From: Deroplatys truncata
Lineage: Eukaryota; Arthropoda; Insecta; Mantodea; Mantidae
Assembly: GCA_030765065.1 (NCBI GenBank)
Contig: CM060989.1
Coordinates: 42,461,501-42,525,500 of the forward strand
DNA: 64,000 nt
Direction: 5' to 3'
Below are positions 10,711 through 22,290 of this stretch, piece by piece. The position numbers and the translations under genes were made by a program. Every line of letters begins with the position of its first letter. Position 1 is the stretch's first letter. The notes below the pieces were generated by a model. That model saw only the letters and a list, made by a program, of their open reading frames with translations, made no database searches and had not been told where the DNA came from.

Positions 10711-10910
10711 GCTTATTAGACCATTTAAGTTGAGACTGTACAATATCTCCAAAACTAAGCGTTGTAGAAAGAAATGCCTTTAATAAAAGTTGCTTGATAT
10801 TATGGGAGAAAGTAAATGCCATTAGTCGTGTTTTATTTGGAGGATGTTGTGGTCGTCATTTTAGGGTCAATTTAGGTTTTTTAAATGGGAACCTGTCCTT
10901 ATATGTTGTT
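10711..10910 (+). repeat. foldback family F, single arm
   Basis: Matches one arm of the palindromic element at 46178-46540: GACCATTTAAGTTGAGACTG, TATCTCCAAAACTAAGCG, TTGATATTATGGG, GCCATTAGTCGTG, TTTGGAGGA. Continues to AAATGGGAACC. The opposite arm is not present next to it. Confidence 0.8.
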
Positions 10911-11860
10911 TTCTCACTCCTCATAATAAACTAAACAACATTTGTTTAAAGCACTTTGCAACTGTTCTTATACCAACGTAAATAACAATGAAAACTCTGA
11001 ATGGGTATGTACGAAGAGCGCAATGAATGGTTGGACCATCCATGGATGGTCATTTGAGGGTCCAGTTACGTTTCGTGATTGAGAATCAATTTTTTTTCCT
11101 TATTATACTCAGAGAGCCAAAAAACTACGAACCGGCTGCACGGTGCTTTTCCTGTCTGCGTCCTCGGCGCTCGTTGCCGTCTGCCGCTATCATAGAAAGG
11201 CGCGGATGAAACCATACAACATTTTTAAAACTACTTTTAAAGGCTTTACTTACCAACTTTATGAAAGGGGATGCTAAAACTGGCCACCGTCGTTGTAGAT
11301 ACATTTTTGGAACCTCTTTAGGAAACTATCCATTACTCGCCGTAGTTCACGTTGAGAAATGCTGGAAATTTCCTGGTGGATATTTTGTTTTAATTCTTTC
11401 AGGGTGTGTGGGTTTGTCTTGTACACTTTGTTTTAAGTTACCCCAGAGATAGAAATCGCAGAGGGTTAGATCGGAGGGGGCCACAAATTTCTACTAATAA
11501 TTCTGTCCTGAAACACACTTTCATAAAGTTATTAAGTAAACCTTTAAAAGTAGTTATAAAAATGTTGCATGGTTTCATCCGCGCCTTTCTATGATAACGA
11601 TAACGACAGACGGCAACGAGCCCGAGGACGCGGACAGGAAAAACACCGCAGAGCCGGTTCGTAGTCTTTTGACTCTCCCTGTATTAATGGTGCGTAATAT
11701 TAATATAAAAAATTAGGCATATAATTTACTCACCTGTTTATTAAAAACATGGTTTCTTGAATGAAATAAAGAGATTTAAGCTCATCACAAAATAAACAGC
11801 TTTTTATAAACCATTTTCTAATGAGAAAACAACATACAAACCTACGTTCCCATTTAAAAA
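10885..11860. repeat. possible further inverted-repeat element holding a mariner derivative
   Basis: AAATGGGAACCTGTCC..ATATGTTGTTTTCTCA near 10885-10922 is repeated in inverse at 11818-11856 (TGAGAAAACAACATA..CGTTCCCATTT). The two arms enclose about 900 bp that include the mariner derivative at 11108-11681. Either this is a separate element with about 35-bp ends, or it is the inner part of a foldback F copy opened by insertion. Confidence 0.5.
11108..11681 (-). mobile_element. mariner derivative with long inverted repeats, copy 2
   Basis: Same family as 7923-8489, 574 bp, with TA at 11106-11107 and 11682-11683. Left end CTCAGAGAGCCAAAAAACTAC, right end reversed CAGGGAGAGTCAAAAGACTAC. The centre (about 11264-11520) is the minus-strand 3' transposase remnant: reading through small indels gives LWPP, DFYLWGNLKQ and SQRELRRVMDSFLKR. 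It keeps the same junction with the right repeat (ACACTTTCATAAAGTT) as copy 1. Confidence 0.88.
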
Positions 11861-11863
11861 ATA

Positions 11864-12706
11864 TCTGATATGTTAAACTCACATGACTTTCTCTACTCTT
11901 GTACAAACTATTTTTACAAACGCTTATTCTCCATATGCTTCACGTTAATCTTATTGCTAATTTTCTTGTAGATGCAAGGGGAATTGGTAGCCTTTAAGCT
12001 ATAGTCAAATATTTTAAGAGCTGGTTGCTATGTGGAGTATTCCATTTTCTTTGCATTACCAGGACAAAAAAAATTGAACAACGAATTTGATAAAAAGTAT
12101 AAGTATTGGAAAATTTAAGGGAATAACAAACAATATCTCGAAAATGGTTCACTCAACAAAGAAATGTATATGACATAAATTGTGTATTTTAACGCGATCT
12201 ACATTTTTTGTATAGTAAAATTTTGTCTATCTCTTATGGTTTACCAGTTATGCAAAAGTCGTTCACAATGAAGAATACTTTTGGAGACATTCCCAGAAAA
12301 TTCGAGATATACTTTTCATTTTTCATGAAAATATCTTAAACATGTGATATTTTAATCAAAATCGTTAGAGCCATTCTTGAGAAAATTAAAATTTTCGAAA
12401 AATGTTCCATGTAAAGGGTAATCTGGGGTGGGGGGATTTTCTTGAAAACCTTCGTGTCGCATCTCTGGAAGATACTGAACCTAAATACCAAGTTTGGTGT
12501 CTATCCGACTGTTCGTTTCTGAGTTATGCTGTTCACAGACAGACACACACACAGACACACAGACACACACGGACATGTTTCCAAAAATGCTTTTTTTGGA
12601 TTCAGGGTGTCTCAAAACATATATTTCCGGTGAAATCTCGGTATCGAATTTTTGGGTGGAATACAATATTTCCCCTACTTACTATACGTAGTAGAGAAAG
12701 TAAAAA
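11864..12706 (+). repeat. R family copy 6 (full length)
   Basis: Complete plus-strand R copy, TCTGATATGTTAAACTCACA to GTAGAGAAAGTAAAAA, with an AC microsatellite at 12540-12570. One of the better copies for defining the family. Confidence 0.9.
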
Positions 12707-13323
12707 TGAATAACGAATTCCCATTTGAGAAAATAAGTATTGAAAAATTTAAGGGAATAACAAGCAATATCTCGAAAATGGTTCAATCAACAAAAAAATG
12801 TATATGACATAAATTGTGTATTTTAACGCGATCTACATTTTCTGTATAGCAAAATTTTGTCTATCTCTTATGGTTTACCAGTTATGGAAAAGTCGTTCAC
12901 AATGAAGAATACTTTTGGAGACATTCCCAGAAAATTTAAGATATACATTTTATTTGTCATGAAAATATCTTAAACATATGATATTTTATTCAAAATCGTT
13001 AGATCAATTTTTGAGAAAATTAACATTTTCGAAAAATCTTCCATGTAAAGGGTAATCTGGGGCGAGGGGGATTTTCTTGAAAACCTTTGTGTCGCATCTC
13101 TGGAAGATACTGAACCTAAATACCAAGTTTGGTGTCTATCCGACTGTTCGTTTCTGAGTTATGCTGTTCAGACACACACACACGGAACATGTTTCCCAAA
13201 AGGCTCTTTTTTGGATTCAGGGGGCCTCAAAACATGTATTTCCGGTGACATCTCGGTATCGAATTTTTGGATGGAATACAATACTTCCCCTACTTACAAT
13301 ATGTAGTAGAGAAAGTAAAAATA
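12707..13323 (+). repeat. R family copy 7, 5'-truncated, tandem with copy 6
   Basis: Starts within R at AATAACGAATTCCCATTTGAG and runs to GTAGAGAAAGTAAAAA, directly after copy 6 in the same orientation. The microsatellite is short. Confidence 0.85.
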
Positions 13324-13470
13324 AATTGACCCTAAAATGATCATCGCATTTCCTCCAAATAAAACACGAGTAATGGCATTTACTTTCCCCCATAATATCA
13401 CGCAACTTTTATTAAAGACATTTTTTTCTACGATACTTAGTTTTGGGGATATTGTGTAGTCTCGAATATT
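13324..13470 (-). repeat. foldback family F, single arm (inverse)
   Basis: Reads as the reverse complement of the arm at 10711: TGACCCTAAAATGA, CCTCCAAATAAAACACGA, TAATGGCATTTAC, CATAATATCACGCAAC, CTTAGTTTTGGGGATATTG. It separates two R segments. Confidence 0.75.
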
Positions 13471-13582
13471 CCGCGAATCTCAAAATAGGCATTTCCTGTG
13501 AAATTCCGGTCCTATCGAATTTTTTAATGGAATGCAATACCTCCTCTGGTTATTATGGGTAAGTAGAAGAGAAAGTAAAAAC
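13471..13582 (+). repeat. R family terminal fragment
   Basis: Distal end of an R copy: CAAAATAGGCATTTCC, TATCGAATTTTTTAATGG, ending AGAGAAAGTAAAAA. Confidence 0.65.
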
Positions 13583-14065
13583 GCAAGACGTCACTTACAA
13601 TGCTCTTCCACCGTTTTCTCTTTCGGAAGGTTCCGGATTCCTCCATGCCTCGCACAGAGCCTTCCAATGGACGCTGAGCTGATTCCTTTTCTCGATACAG
13701 GTTAAGGATCTTAAATATTTGAGGGACCGGCGTAACGTAGTAAAGGAAGCAAGGGGGGAAGGACGGATGCAGTTGAAAAGGTTCTTCTTGTTTCAAACAG
13801 AGATCAAAGCGTCATCTCTTCTGTCTCCTTTACGGTATTTCGCACATTTCTCTTCTCTGTTTCCTGTCCTGGCGGAATGCCTGTTTCCTATCGCAGGAGA
13901 ATCGATGTGGCGATTGTAACGGCTCAGTGCCTTAAAAATTGCACACCATTTTTGTTCCTATATTTTTGGGAGACAACTGTTTCGAAACTTCCACGTTTAT
14001 CACTGTCACACTAGTAGTATTTCAAATTAAAATAACTTGCTGGTTTGAAAACCCTATTAAGCACT
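13583..14065. other. spacer, nothing recognised
   Basis: More GC-balanced than its surroundings, with short opposing open frames on both strands. No family recognised and no terminal repeats found. Confidence 0.4.
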
Positions 14066-14188
14066 TTTACTTTCCCTACTACGTATAGTAAGTAGGGGAA
14101 GTATTGAATTCCAGCCAAAAATTCGATACCGAGATTTCGCAGGAAATACATGTTTTGAGGTGCACTGATGCATATAAAGCATTTTTGG

Positions 14189-14220
<32 letters not shown>

Positions 14221-14918
14221 CTGTAAACAACATAACTCAGAAACGAACAGTCGGATAAACACCAAACTTGGTATTTAGGTTCAGTATCTTCCAAAAATGC
14301 GACACGAAGGTTTTCAAGAAAATCCCTCCACCCCAGATTACCCTTTACATGGAACACTTTTCGAAAATTTTAATTTTTTCAAAAATGACTAACGATTTTG
14401 AATAAAATACCATAAGTTTAAGACATTTTTATGGCAAATGAATTGTATATCTAGAATTTTCTGGGAATGTCTCCAAAAGTATTCTTCATTGTGAACGACT
14501 TTAGAATAATTGGTAAACCATAAGAGATAGACAAAATTTTACTGCACAAAAAATGTAAATCGCGTTAAAATACACAATTTATGTCATATACAGTTTTTTG
14601 GTTGGGTGAACCATTTTCGAGATATTGCTTGTTATTCCCTTAAATTTTACAATACTTTTACTTTTTCTCAAATGGGAATTCGTTATTCAATTTTTTGTCC
14701 TGGTAATACAAAGAGAATGAAATAATCGACATCGCAACCAGCTCTTAAAATATTTGACTATCGCTTAAAGCCTACCAATTCCCCTTGCATCTACAAGAAA
14801 ATTAACAATAAGATTAACATCTGGATATCTCCATTAACACGAAGCATATGGAGAATAAGCGTTTGTAAAAATAGTTTGTACAAGAGTAGAGAAAGTCATG
14901 TGAGTGTAACACATCAGA
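14066..14918 (-). repeat. R family copy 8 (full length)
   Basis: Complete minus-strand R copy from TTTACTTTCCCTACTACG to GTAACACATCAGA. Its microsatellite (14193-14221) is a pure GT run. Confidence 0.88.
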
Positions 14919-14925
14919 TTTCTTT

Positions 14926-15110
14926 CTTACTCTCCTGCTTAACTATAGTAAGTAGAGGAAGTATTGAATTCCACACAAAAATTCGATTTCACCGGAAATT
15001 CTCGCTTAGAGACCCCCTGAATCCAAAAGCATTTTAGACAACGTCTGTGTGTATGTGTCTGTCTCTCTGTTAACAACATGGGTAACTCAAAAACAAAAAA
15101 TGCCAAACTT
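14926..15110 (-). repeat. R family fragment cut by a mariner end
   Basis: First part of another minus-strand R copy (TATAGTAAGTAGAGGAAG, ATTCGATTTCACCGGAAA). It stops at AATGCCAAACTTA where a mariner terminus begins. Confidence 0.75.
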
Positions 15111-15111
15111 A

Positions 15112-15165
15112 CGAGGGCTGTCCCAGAAGTACACGCCCTAACAAAGAAAACGCAAACATTTTGGG
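15112..15165 (+). mobile_element. solo mariner terminal repeat
   Basis: CGAGGGCTGTCCCAGAAGTA preceded by TA, matching the terminus of the mariner at 1-943. No transposase follows, so only the end of an element remains. Confidence 0.75.
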
Positions 15166-15354
15166 GAAAAAAACATATTTATTTATTTATTTATCTTTAT
15201 TTCACAAGCTATGGAATTAATTGACCTAATAGTGGTTGAAACTATGAAGCCCGGGACTTAAATTACTTACAATATTTTTAGTCGCCATGTCCTTTCAATA
15301 CAATCTGAGATCTCCTTGTGGTTTACCGGGAAAAATGCGAATCAGTTGGAGAAT
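15166..15354 (-). repeat. possible retroelement 3' end with tetranucleotide tail
   Basis: Read on the minus strand this segment ends with TGTGAAATAAAGATAAATAA and further AAAT repeats, the look of a LINE or SINE 3' end with a polyadenylation-like signal. No coding sequence is recognisable. Confidence 0.35.
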
Positions 15355-15480
15355 TTAATGCCGTGCTGGCATGTTGCGATGGTAGCTCAGTGATTAGAAC
15401 TGGCCGTAGATCGGGAAATCCGTGGTTAAAATCCCAGCCTTGGCATTGAATTTTTCTGTCGTCTGATCTAACCTTGTCCA
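15355..15480 (+). repeat. SINE-C, tRNA-derived, copy 1
   Basis: tRNA-like unit: GATGGTAGCTCAGTGATTAG resembles an A box, GTGGTTAAAATCCCAG a B box. It is preceded by GGCATGTTG and followed by TTGGCATTGAATTTTTC; both are shared with the copies near 34830 and 35050. It is not a functional tRNA gene, because no cloverleaf closes. Confidence 0.75.
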
Positions 15481-16397
15481 ACATACAACTTTTGTGGAAG
15501 AACAATTAATTCTAATTTGTTCATAACCGTAATTATTATGCAGCAGATACTATTTCACATTTTCAGGGCTGACTAAAATGTTGTGAACACTCAAAATGTA
15601 TACAGGAGTCACCACTGTCTTTTGAGTGTCTCCACACCCATTTCGACTAAGCTTAAGCTTGAAAAATGTCAATAAATTGATATTTTGAATTACAATGTAG
15701 AAAAAACAGCGGATAGTGCAATCAGCTAACGACTAAACTTCGGACTACAGAGGACGAACTCCATTTTCATTATCCGCCTCCTTTTAAATGAAGCAGGGAA
15801 AGCGGCAGATAAGACTCTCAATTTAATTGCGACATCATCTATTTGCTGCAAGAGATACCGAACAAAGGAGCGTGGTAAATGTGCGTGCTATTCTTGGGGT
15901 CGGATAACGGCTCCCTCAAGAGAGTGACGCTAAAGAAATGGACTGACTTTGATGCAATGCCGTGAAGTGGCTGGGGGTGTTAACGGCCATGCACTGCAAA
16001 AGAAAGGATTTCCTAAGAAAGAAACACTTTCAGCTTCGAGGGGACACCGAAACTCACTTTCCACCAGATTAATTCAACGACAACATTGGCATTTTAACTG
16101 GATGATGCTCATCGCCATCTAAGTACGGCCAAACTACAACTATTCCTCAAGCATATACAAGCAATACTAACGAACCCTGTTTTATGTTTACAGCGTGGTG
16201 AAAGTGAGGAAGTGTAAACACGATAGATGAAGAGACGAATCATTTAAGCAAGAGAAGAAAACAATAATTGGGTTCTCGATGTGTGGTTCAAAAGAAATTA
16301 GTTCACTCGCCCGTATTATGAGCAAAGTATACTCGCGATTATCCGAGCTAATTGGGACCAAGTCTACATTAGAACGCCAAAACTTGGATAATACCGA
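15481..16397. other. spacer, nothing recognised
   Basis: About 0.9 kb with short open frames only. No transposase or retroelement motif seen in six frames. Confidence 0.4.
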
Positions 16398-16502
16398 GAT
16401 ATCTCGATTAAAATGAAATAGATAGGAAAATTAACTTTCGTAAGAATAATTTGTATAACCACTAATAAGCGATAGGAGGGTAGAACCGTATGAACGTGTC
16501 AC
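16398..16502 (-). repeat. R family terminal fragment
   Basis: The end of a diverged minus-strand R copy (GATATCTCGATTAAAATGAA, TAATAAGCGATAGGAGGGTAG), stopping where the next R copy starts. Confidence 0.65.
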
Positions 16503-17279
16503 ATAGGGGAAGTATTGTATTCCACCCAAAAATTCGATACCTAGATTTCACCGCAAATATATGTTTTGAGACCCCCTGAATCCAAAAAAAGCAATTTTGG
16601 AAACATTTCCTTGTGTGTGTCTGTGTGTGTGTCTGTCTGGCTGTCTGTGAACAGCATAACTCAGAAACGAACAATCGGATAAACACCAAATTTGGTATTT
16701 AGGTTCAGTATCTTCTACAGATGCGACACGAAGGTTTTCAAGAAAATCCCCCCACCCCAGGTTACCCTTTACATGGAACATTTTTCGAGAATTTTAATTT
16801 TCTCAATAATGGCTCTAACGATTTTGATTAAAATATCATATGTTTAAGATATTTTCATGACAAATGAAATGTATATCTCGAATTTTCTGGGAATGTCTCC
16901 AAAAGTATTCTTCATTGTGAACGACTTGTATAACTGGTAAAACATAAGAGATAGACAAAATTTTACTGCACAAAAAATGTTGACCGCGTTAAAATACACA
17001 ATTTATGTCATACACATTTTTTTTGTTGAGTGAACCATTTTCGAGATATTGCTTGTTATTCCCTTAAATTTTCCAATACTTATACTTTTTCTCAAATGGA
17101 AATTCGTTATTAATTTTTTTTTTTGGTCCTGGTAATGCAAAGAGAATGGAATGCTCCACATAGCAACCAGCTCTTAAAACATTTGATCATCGCTTAAAGC
17201 CTACCAATTCCCCTTGCATCTACAAGAAAATTAGCAATAACATTAACATCTCGATATCTCGATTAACATGAAGCATATT
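16503..17279 (-). repeat. R family copy 9
   Basis: Minus-strand R copy lacking about 30 bp at its first end (begins GGGGAAGTATTG). It is cut at the other end after GATTAACATGAAGCATAT. The microsatellite is at 16612-16645. Confidence 0.85.
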
Positions 17280-17640
17280 AGCCGGCGGTTGACAACAAAG
17301 TCGAATGGTAATGAGCTACCAGTGGAAACACAATCGAAAATGAAGAAATGAAGATTAAGAAATGGAGCTGAGTGACGATGCTACTGGTTATAGTCATCAA
17401 TCCTGAAGAGGAGCACATCGCATATATAGCCTACATTGAACAGCAAGAAGAGCCCATGCCGCTTGATCTGCTGTCCCTACAGCATTGGTGTTTACATTCT
17501 TTCACGTTTTACAGTATCGGCAACGAGGTTTTTGCGTCTATCGTAGCTTAGTAATTGGTCCTTCTAATTGTTTCTATGACGACCGCTATGACGTATCCAT
17601 CCCCTCTCATTCATTTAAAGCTTTCCGTCACGTGGTTAGT
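17280..17640. other. spacer, nothing recognised
   Basis: Unique-looking sequence between R and a SINE; no ORF or structural signal found. Confidence 0.35.
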
Positions 17641-17644
17641 AACT

Positions 17645-17935
17645 ATTGAAATTTAAATTGAGTTTCATTTATGGACGCTCTTTAACTACTATGGTCCTTA
17701 GCGTCCCATTCTATATTGGGCGTGAAAGATTGGTAATTTTGCTCAGAGACCTCTTTATCAGGCTTGAGGTTCTTTTACGTGCCGTAAATCTACGATACGG
17801 GACCACCGGCTTTACTTTCCTTCCATGCTAAGGATTTTCTCGCCCGAAAACATCCATCGCCTTCTGCCGGGTTTGAACCCGCGACCTTGGGAATTAGAGG
17901 CTAGTACGGTACCGCTAGTCCACTTTGTAACTGTC
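17645..17935 (-). repeat. SINE-D, tRNA-derived, copy 1
   Basis: On the minus strand the head carries GGACTAGCGGTACCG and a strong B box, GCGGGTTCAAACCCGGCAG. The body follows with AAAATCCTTAGCATGG, GTAAAGCCGGTGGTCCCG, TTTACGGCACGTAAAAGAAC and GATAAAGAGGTCTCTGAGC. The body is repeated on the plus strand at 51505-51690. Typical of a polymerase III-transcribed SINE. The exact ends were not fixed by a TSD. Confidence 0.8.
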
Positions 17936-18754
17936 AATCACCTTCTTGATTGGCGCCGACTCTAATGACTTTGTTTAACATGACTCGCTAATCACTTTTT
18001 TCCTGACAAGTGTTTCAACTCTGGCCTATTACATTATACACTGATTTAATATACGGAAATTACTTATTGCAATGATTTCTTTATCTTACTATCATTTCTT
18101 TATTTAATTATTTATACCTTCCTGTCAATAATTATGGTATCAATTTAGAAGAAAATCTTTTCTAAGAATAATTTGTGAACGAGTGATTAGACAAAGACAT
18201 GTGAATGTAACACTGCTCCGTTAGTATTTTAAACATAAAAGTTACTTCAAATTCGCACTTCTTACCGAAGAAAATAAAAATAAAGTCTTTTAGCTAATAT
18301 TTAATTAGAATATTTTGCGCCTTTAGGCAATGATGTTTATTTTTAACTTAAGAGTACTCACACGGTACCTGTTTCGGGTATTCGCAAGCAGGCTATAAAA
18401 TACGATATGGAAACGTTTGTGGTACACAGCCCGGTCCCCGCAGAAATGTTAATGGAAGACCTTGAGCGGCTTTTCCCTTCGAGTGGACATTTGAAGTAAT
18501 GGGATATTCCGTGGGAATGGATGGGAACGTCAGTATCTGCGAGACGGGTGTCACTCCGACAATCACGAGAGGTGAATCACAAAATACGGTGGCAAATACC
18601 AAGGGAAAATGTGGATTATGGTTTGAATAAAAAAGAGGAGGCACATGGAGTCTACGTGCCTACTCGTATCACTAATGTGCTTCTTGGCCGCGTGCTAAAG
18701 GAATCGGTAGTATTCAAAGCACCTTCCGGAAAGAGAAACTCAGCACATTGCCCA
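17936..18754. other. spacer, nothing recognised
   Basis: AT-rich first half, more balanced second half with short opposing frames. No family recognised. Confidence 0.4.
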
Positions 18755-19898
18755 TTTTTACTTTCCCTTCTGTAGTATTGCATTTCACCCAAAAATTCTA
18801 TATCGATATTTCACGGAAAGACATGTTTTGGGGTCCCTGAATAAAAGAAAGCAATTTTAGAAAAATTCATAACTCAAAATTGAATTGTTAGATCAATATC
18901 AAACTTGGTATTTAAGTTCAGTATCTTCCAAGGATGCGACACGAAGGATTAAAATACCATATATTAAAGATATTTTTATGACAAATAAAATGTATATCTT
19001 AATTTTCTGGAAATAGCCTGGGAAGCCCTCTTCATTCGGAAGGAATTTTGTATAATATTGTACATGGAATGGTATGTACAAAGACGTACTACGCAAGAAA
19101 TGTAGATCTCTTTAAAACATACAATTTATTTCAAATAATTTTTTTTGCCATCAGATACTTCCGAGATATTCGTTACTAATGGTTCAAATTGTTCAAAACT
19201 TTGTCATTCTTTTAAACTCCTATCGATTTTCAGTTGTTTCGCGATAGCATGGAAAGAGTATGGAATTCTAAGGCCAGCGTATAGCTTCCAGTTCATAAAA
19301 AATTGACTATCGCTATTCCCTTTGTATCCATAATGAAAACTGTAATGTAGTTATTTCTGCAAAGATATGATTCGCCATGGAGGGGACTCGGCAGTGATCC
19401 GGGCGGCCGGATCCAGGAGTGACGGCACAGGAATGGAAGGGTCCCTAAGTTTCCAGACAGAGACTCCCGGCAGACGGACAGGCAGACTGGTACCACACCC
19501 CGTACAGAGGGGTCCAACGCCCCTCAAGAGGTTTCGGATACCCTCGGCAGCCAACCAAAAGCCGAGAGACGGAGAGAGTCACAAAGAACATTCCTTTTAC
19601 CTGTCACACTGCACAGAAATCACATCGCCGACATTTCCAACCCTAAAAGAGACCAACGGATGAAAAGAAATGAGAATGGAGATGAAATGGAGGGATAGGA
19701 AATTGAGGTATGTGAGAATGCTTCCCAGCATTCGCCTGGCGACCCGGGAAAACTCCCTAACAAGCCTATGGATCAGAAAAGTCAGCCACGGGAATCGAAC
19801 ACACGATCTCCCGAATACGGGCCACAGATGAAATCGCCTGAGTCATTCCGCTCGATTCTACAAAGGTTTATCTCAGTTAAAAGAAGTAGATTGAAAAA
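18755..19898 (-). repeat. R family copy 10, interrupted by SINE-A
   Basis: Minus-strand R copy (18755-19364 and 19857-about 19890) split by a SINE at 19365-19856. It is cut off at its far end where the oppositely oriented R copy 11 begins. Confidence 0.8.
19365..19856 (-). repeat. SINE-A, tRNA-derived, copy 2
   Basis: A 492-bp insertion in R flanked by TCTGCAAAG (19356-19364) and TCTACAAAG (19857-19865), a 9-bp TSD with one mismatch. On the minus strand the head reads GAGCGGAATGACTCAGGCG and the B box TGTTCGATTCCCG. The core GTCGCCAGGCGAATGCTGGG and the block CTATCCCTCCATTTCATC follow, as in copy 1. The 3' half (DNA 19370-19600) is GC-rich and differs from copy 1. Confidence 0.85.
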
Positions 19899-19902
19899 AA
19901 AT

Positions 19903-20640
19903 TCTGATGTGTTACATTCACATCCCTATCCTCCATACTTATTAGTGGGCATACAAACTATTCTTACTAAAGCTTACTCAAATGTTTAAGAACTGAACGC
20001 TATACGTTGCCTTAAAATTCCATACTGTTTACATGCAATAGCGAGAAACAACTGAAAGTTGAAAGGACTTTAATGACCAAATAATGAAAAATTCGAACCA
20101 TTAATAACGGATATCTCGGAACTGGCTTATGGCACAAGAAAGCTAATTGATATACATTTCGTGTTTTAAAAAGATCTACATTTATTGTGTAGTACGGTTA
20201 CGTCCATTACATAATGTTTACCAGTTATGCAAGGTAATACAAAATTCCTTCCGAATGAAGAGGATTTCAATGGCTATTCCCAGAAACTTCAATATATACA
20301 TTTTATTTGTCATGTAATTATCTTTAATATGTGTATTTTAATCAAAATGGTTAGAGCCATTTTTAGTAAATAAACAATTTCGAAAAATGTTCCATGTAAA
20401 GGGTTGTTTGGGGTGAGGTATTTTCTTGAAAATTTTCGTGTCGTATCTTTAGAAGGTATTGAACCTAAATACCAAGTTTGAGATATATCCCCCTTTTTGT
20501 TTTTGAGTTACGCTGTTTACAAACAGATAGACACACAAACATACACACACCACACACATAGACATACACACGGACCCCTTTCTAAAAATGCTGTTTTTTT
20601 AATTCAAGGTGCCTCAAAGCATCCATTTCTCCAATTGGCA
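19903..20640 (+). repeat. R family copy 11
   Basis: Plus-strand R copy starting TCTGATGTGTTACATTCACA after an A-run. It has an AC-rich microsatellite (20525-20572) and stops before the usual terminal motif, at about CAAAGCATCCATTTC. Confidence 0.8.
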
Positions 20641-20671
20641 GCAATTTTTTTTATTTTGATAATGCCACAGG

Positions 20672-20905
20672 ATATACAGAGTGGACCATTTCAGTTGAGA
20701 CTGTACAATATCTACAAAACTAAGTGGTGTAGAAAGAAATACCTTGAATAAACGTTGCTTGATATTATGGGAGAAATTAAATGCCATTAGTCGTGTATTA
20801 TTTGGAGGACGTTGTGATGGTCATTTTAGGGTCAGTTTAATTTGACACTAATTGTAGCTTCCCATTTTAAAAAAATCAAGTCAAATTATTAAATAAGTGC
20901 AATGC
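20672..20905 (+). repeat. foldback family F, left arm and centre
   Basis: GGACCATTTCAGTTGAGACTG, AAACTAAGTGGTGTAGAAAG, TTGATATTATGGGAG, GCCATTAGTCGTG and TTTGGAGGACGTTGTGATGG match the arm at 46178. It ends within the central spacer, so the second arm is missing. Confidence 0.75.
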
Positions 20906-21830
20906 AAAAGGTAATTGCCATGTGATTGGACTTGAAAATCAAAGTTTGCCTGCATTTCATTTGTTATTACCTGGCGTGTTGAATCCTAAGTAGGACAAGT
21001 CACTTGCATGCATTCTCATCAGCACAGTATGTAAGTAATTATAAATTCAGATCTTAATTATTCTATATTTAATAATGTACAAAGGATTTTGCATCTTCAT
21101 TGCTGAGAGAAAAGAATGTCACAAAATATTTTCATCTACTCTCTGTAACCCACCCTGTTCTCAGCTGATCTGATTTCAAACATTTGCCGCATATCCATGG
21201 CGATAATAAAACATCCGTGATTCGCATGTTGTAGACAGCCTCAGTAAGTTATAATTGGGGTGCACACTAACTGTGTTCTAAGAAAGAAATATCACCATGT
21301 CGTCGTCATCTACATCAAGGCTTATTTCGAAAGACACGTTTCATCATCAGGAAACAGCCAAAACCTTTTCGTTAGGACCAGCCAGTTTTCTACGGCTTTA
21401 TGGTTTGTAGGATAAAATTATTCTTGGAAGTCAGTTTGTTCCATTGTAAGTATATGTTGCAGTCACTCGGATTTTCCCCCTTCAAAAATTGTATTAAAGT
21501 TTGTGATATTTGCTTTTGGAATATGATTGTACTTTTTCATACCGCTACTCCTCAAATTCGTCTGACTCATTTATTTATTTATTTTTTCTTTAATGTCCAG
21601 TTTTTATGCAGTAATGTAAAAATTGTTTGTTCAATAGTACTGTATAACGTTTTGTGTTTTTTTGTGCAGGTGTTTTAGTGCCCTTATCGTACTACACATT
21701 ATTTATAATATCTCAGGTATAGAGAAAACATGAGCGATGATTATTAACATGCTCAATTGAGCTCGGATATAAGCAGCTAAAACTGCCCGAAATTTGTACA
21801 TCAGAAGAAGAAAAACACTCCAGAAAAATC
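20906..21830. other. AT-rich spacer
   Basis: No family recognised. A 92-codon open frame at 21400-21678 is AT-rich, with no similarity I know and no neighbouring signals. Confidence 0.4.
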
Positions 21831-21839
21831 TCTAAGTAA

Positions 21840-21920
21840 ACAACACACCGAATTAAGATTCGAACTCGGTTCCTCCGATTACTGGGTAGATATGCTCACG
21901 GAGGTGACTTGAGTTAGTTG
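21840..21920 (-). repeat. possible tRNA-like fragment
   Basis: On the minus strand a B-box-like GAGTTCGAATCTT lies downstream of CCTCCGTGAGCATATCTACC, similar in layout to a tRNA-derived SINE head. It has only one copy here and no defined ends. Confidence 0.3.
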
Positions 21921-22278
21921 CAATCACTCCAGAAATAAATTTCACATTACAAAGATATGCATGTGCGTATTTGTTTCAATAATACGAGTGATTAGATACG
22001 CTAACCTGCCATTGTTAAATTTAGCAACATTTTTGTTTTGCCCTCCCTAAGGAGGCAAAGGATGGGCCCCACTCCCGCCCATCCTGGTGGCGATCGTCCG
22101 GTATGCATAGCTGCCAATTATATCGCCTCCCTCTTGCACTTAGAATTTAACATTCAGGGCGTGTTGTTAAGTGTTAGAACGTAAGTTAGTCGGGTCCCGC
22201 ATAAGCACCCCGGTTAGTCCCGCAATGTGATATGGCAGCCAGGAGCGAGTCCTGAGTGCAGCCCGGGAGGTTGCGGGT
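21921..22278. other. spacer next to SINE-B
   Basis: Holds the short inverted repeat CCTCCCTAAGGAGG (22042-22055) and GC-rich sequence. No gene recognised. Confidence 0.35.
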
Positions 22279-22290
22279 TTTAGCAAGTTC

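Noticed and set aside
15370-15450. Possible tRNA gene
   Set aside because: A and B box-like parts exist but no acceptor stem or cloverleaf closes, and related copies occur elsewhere; it is a SINE head.
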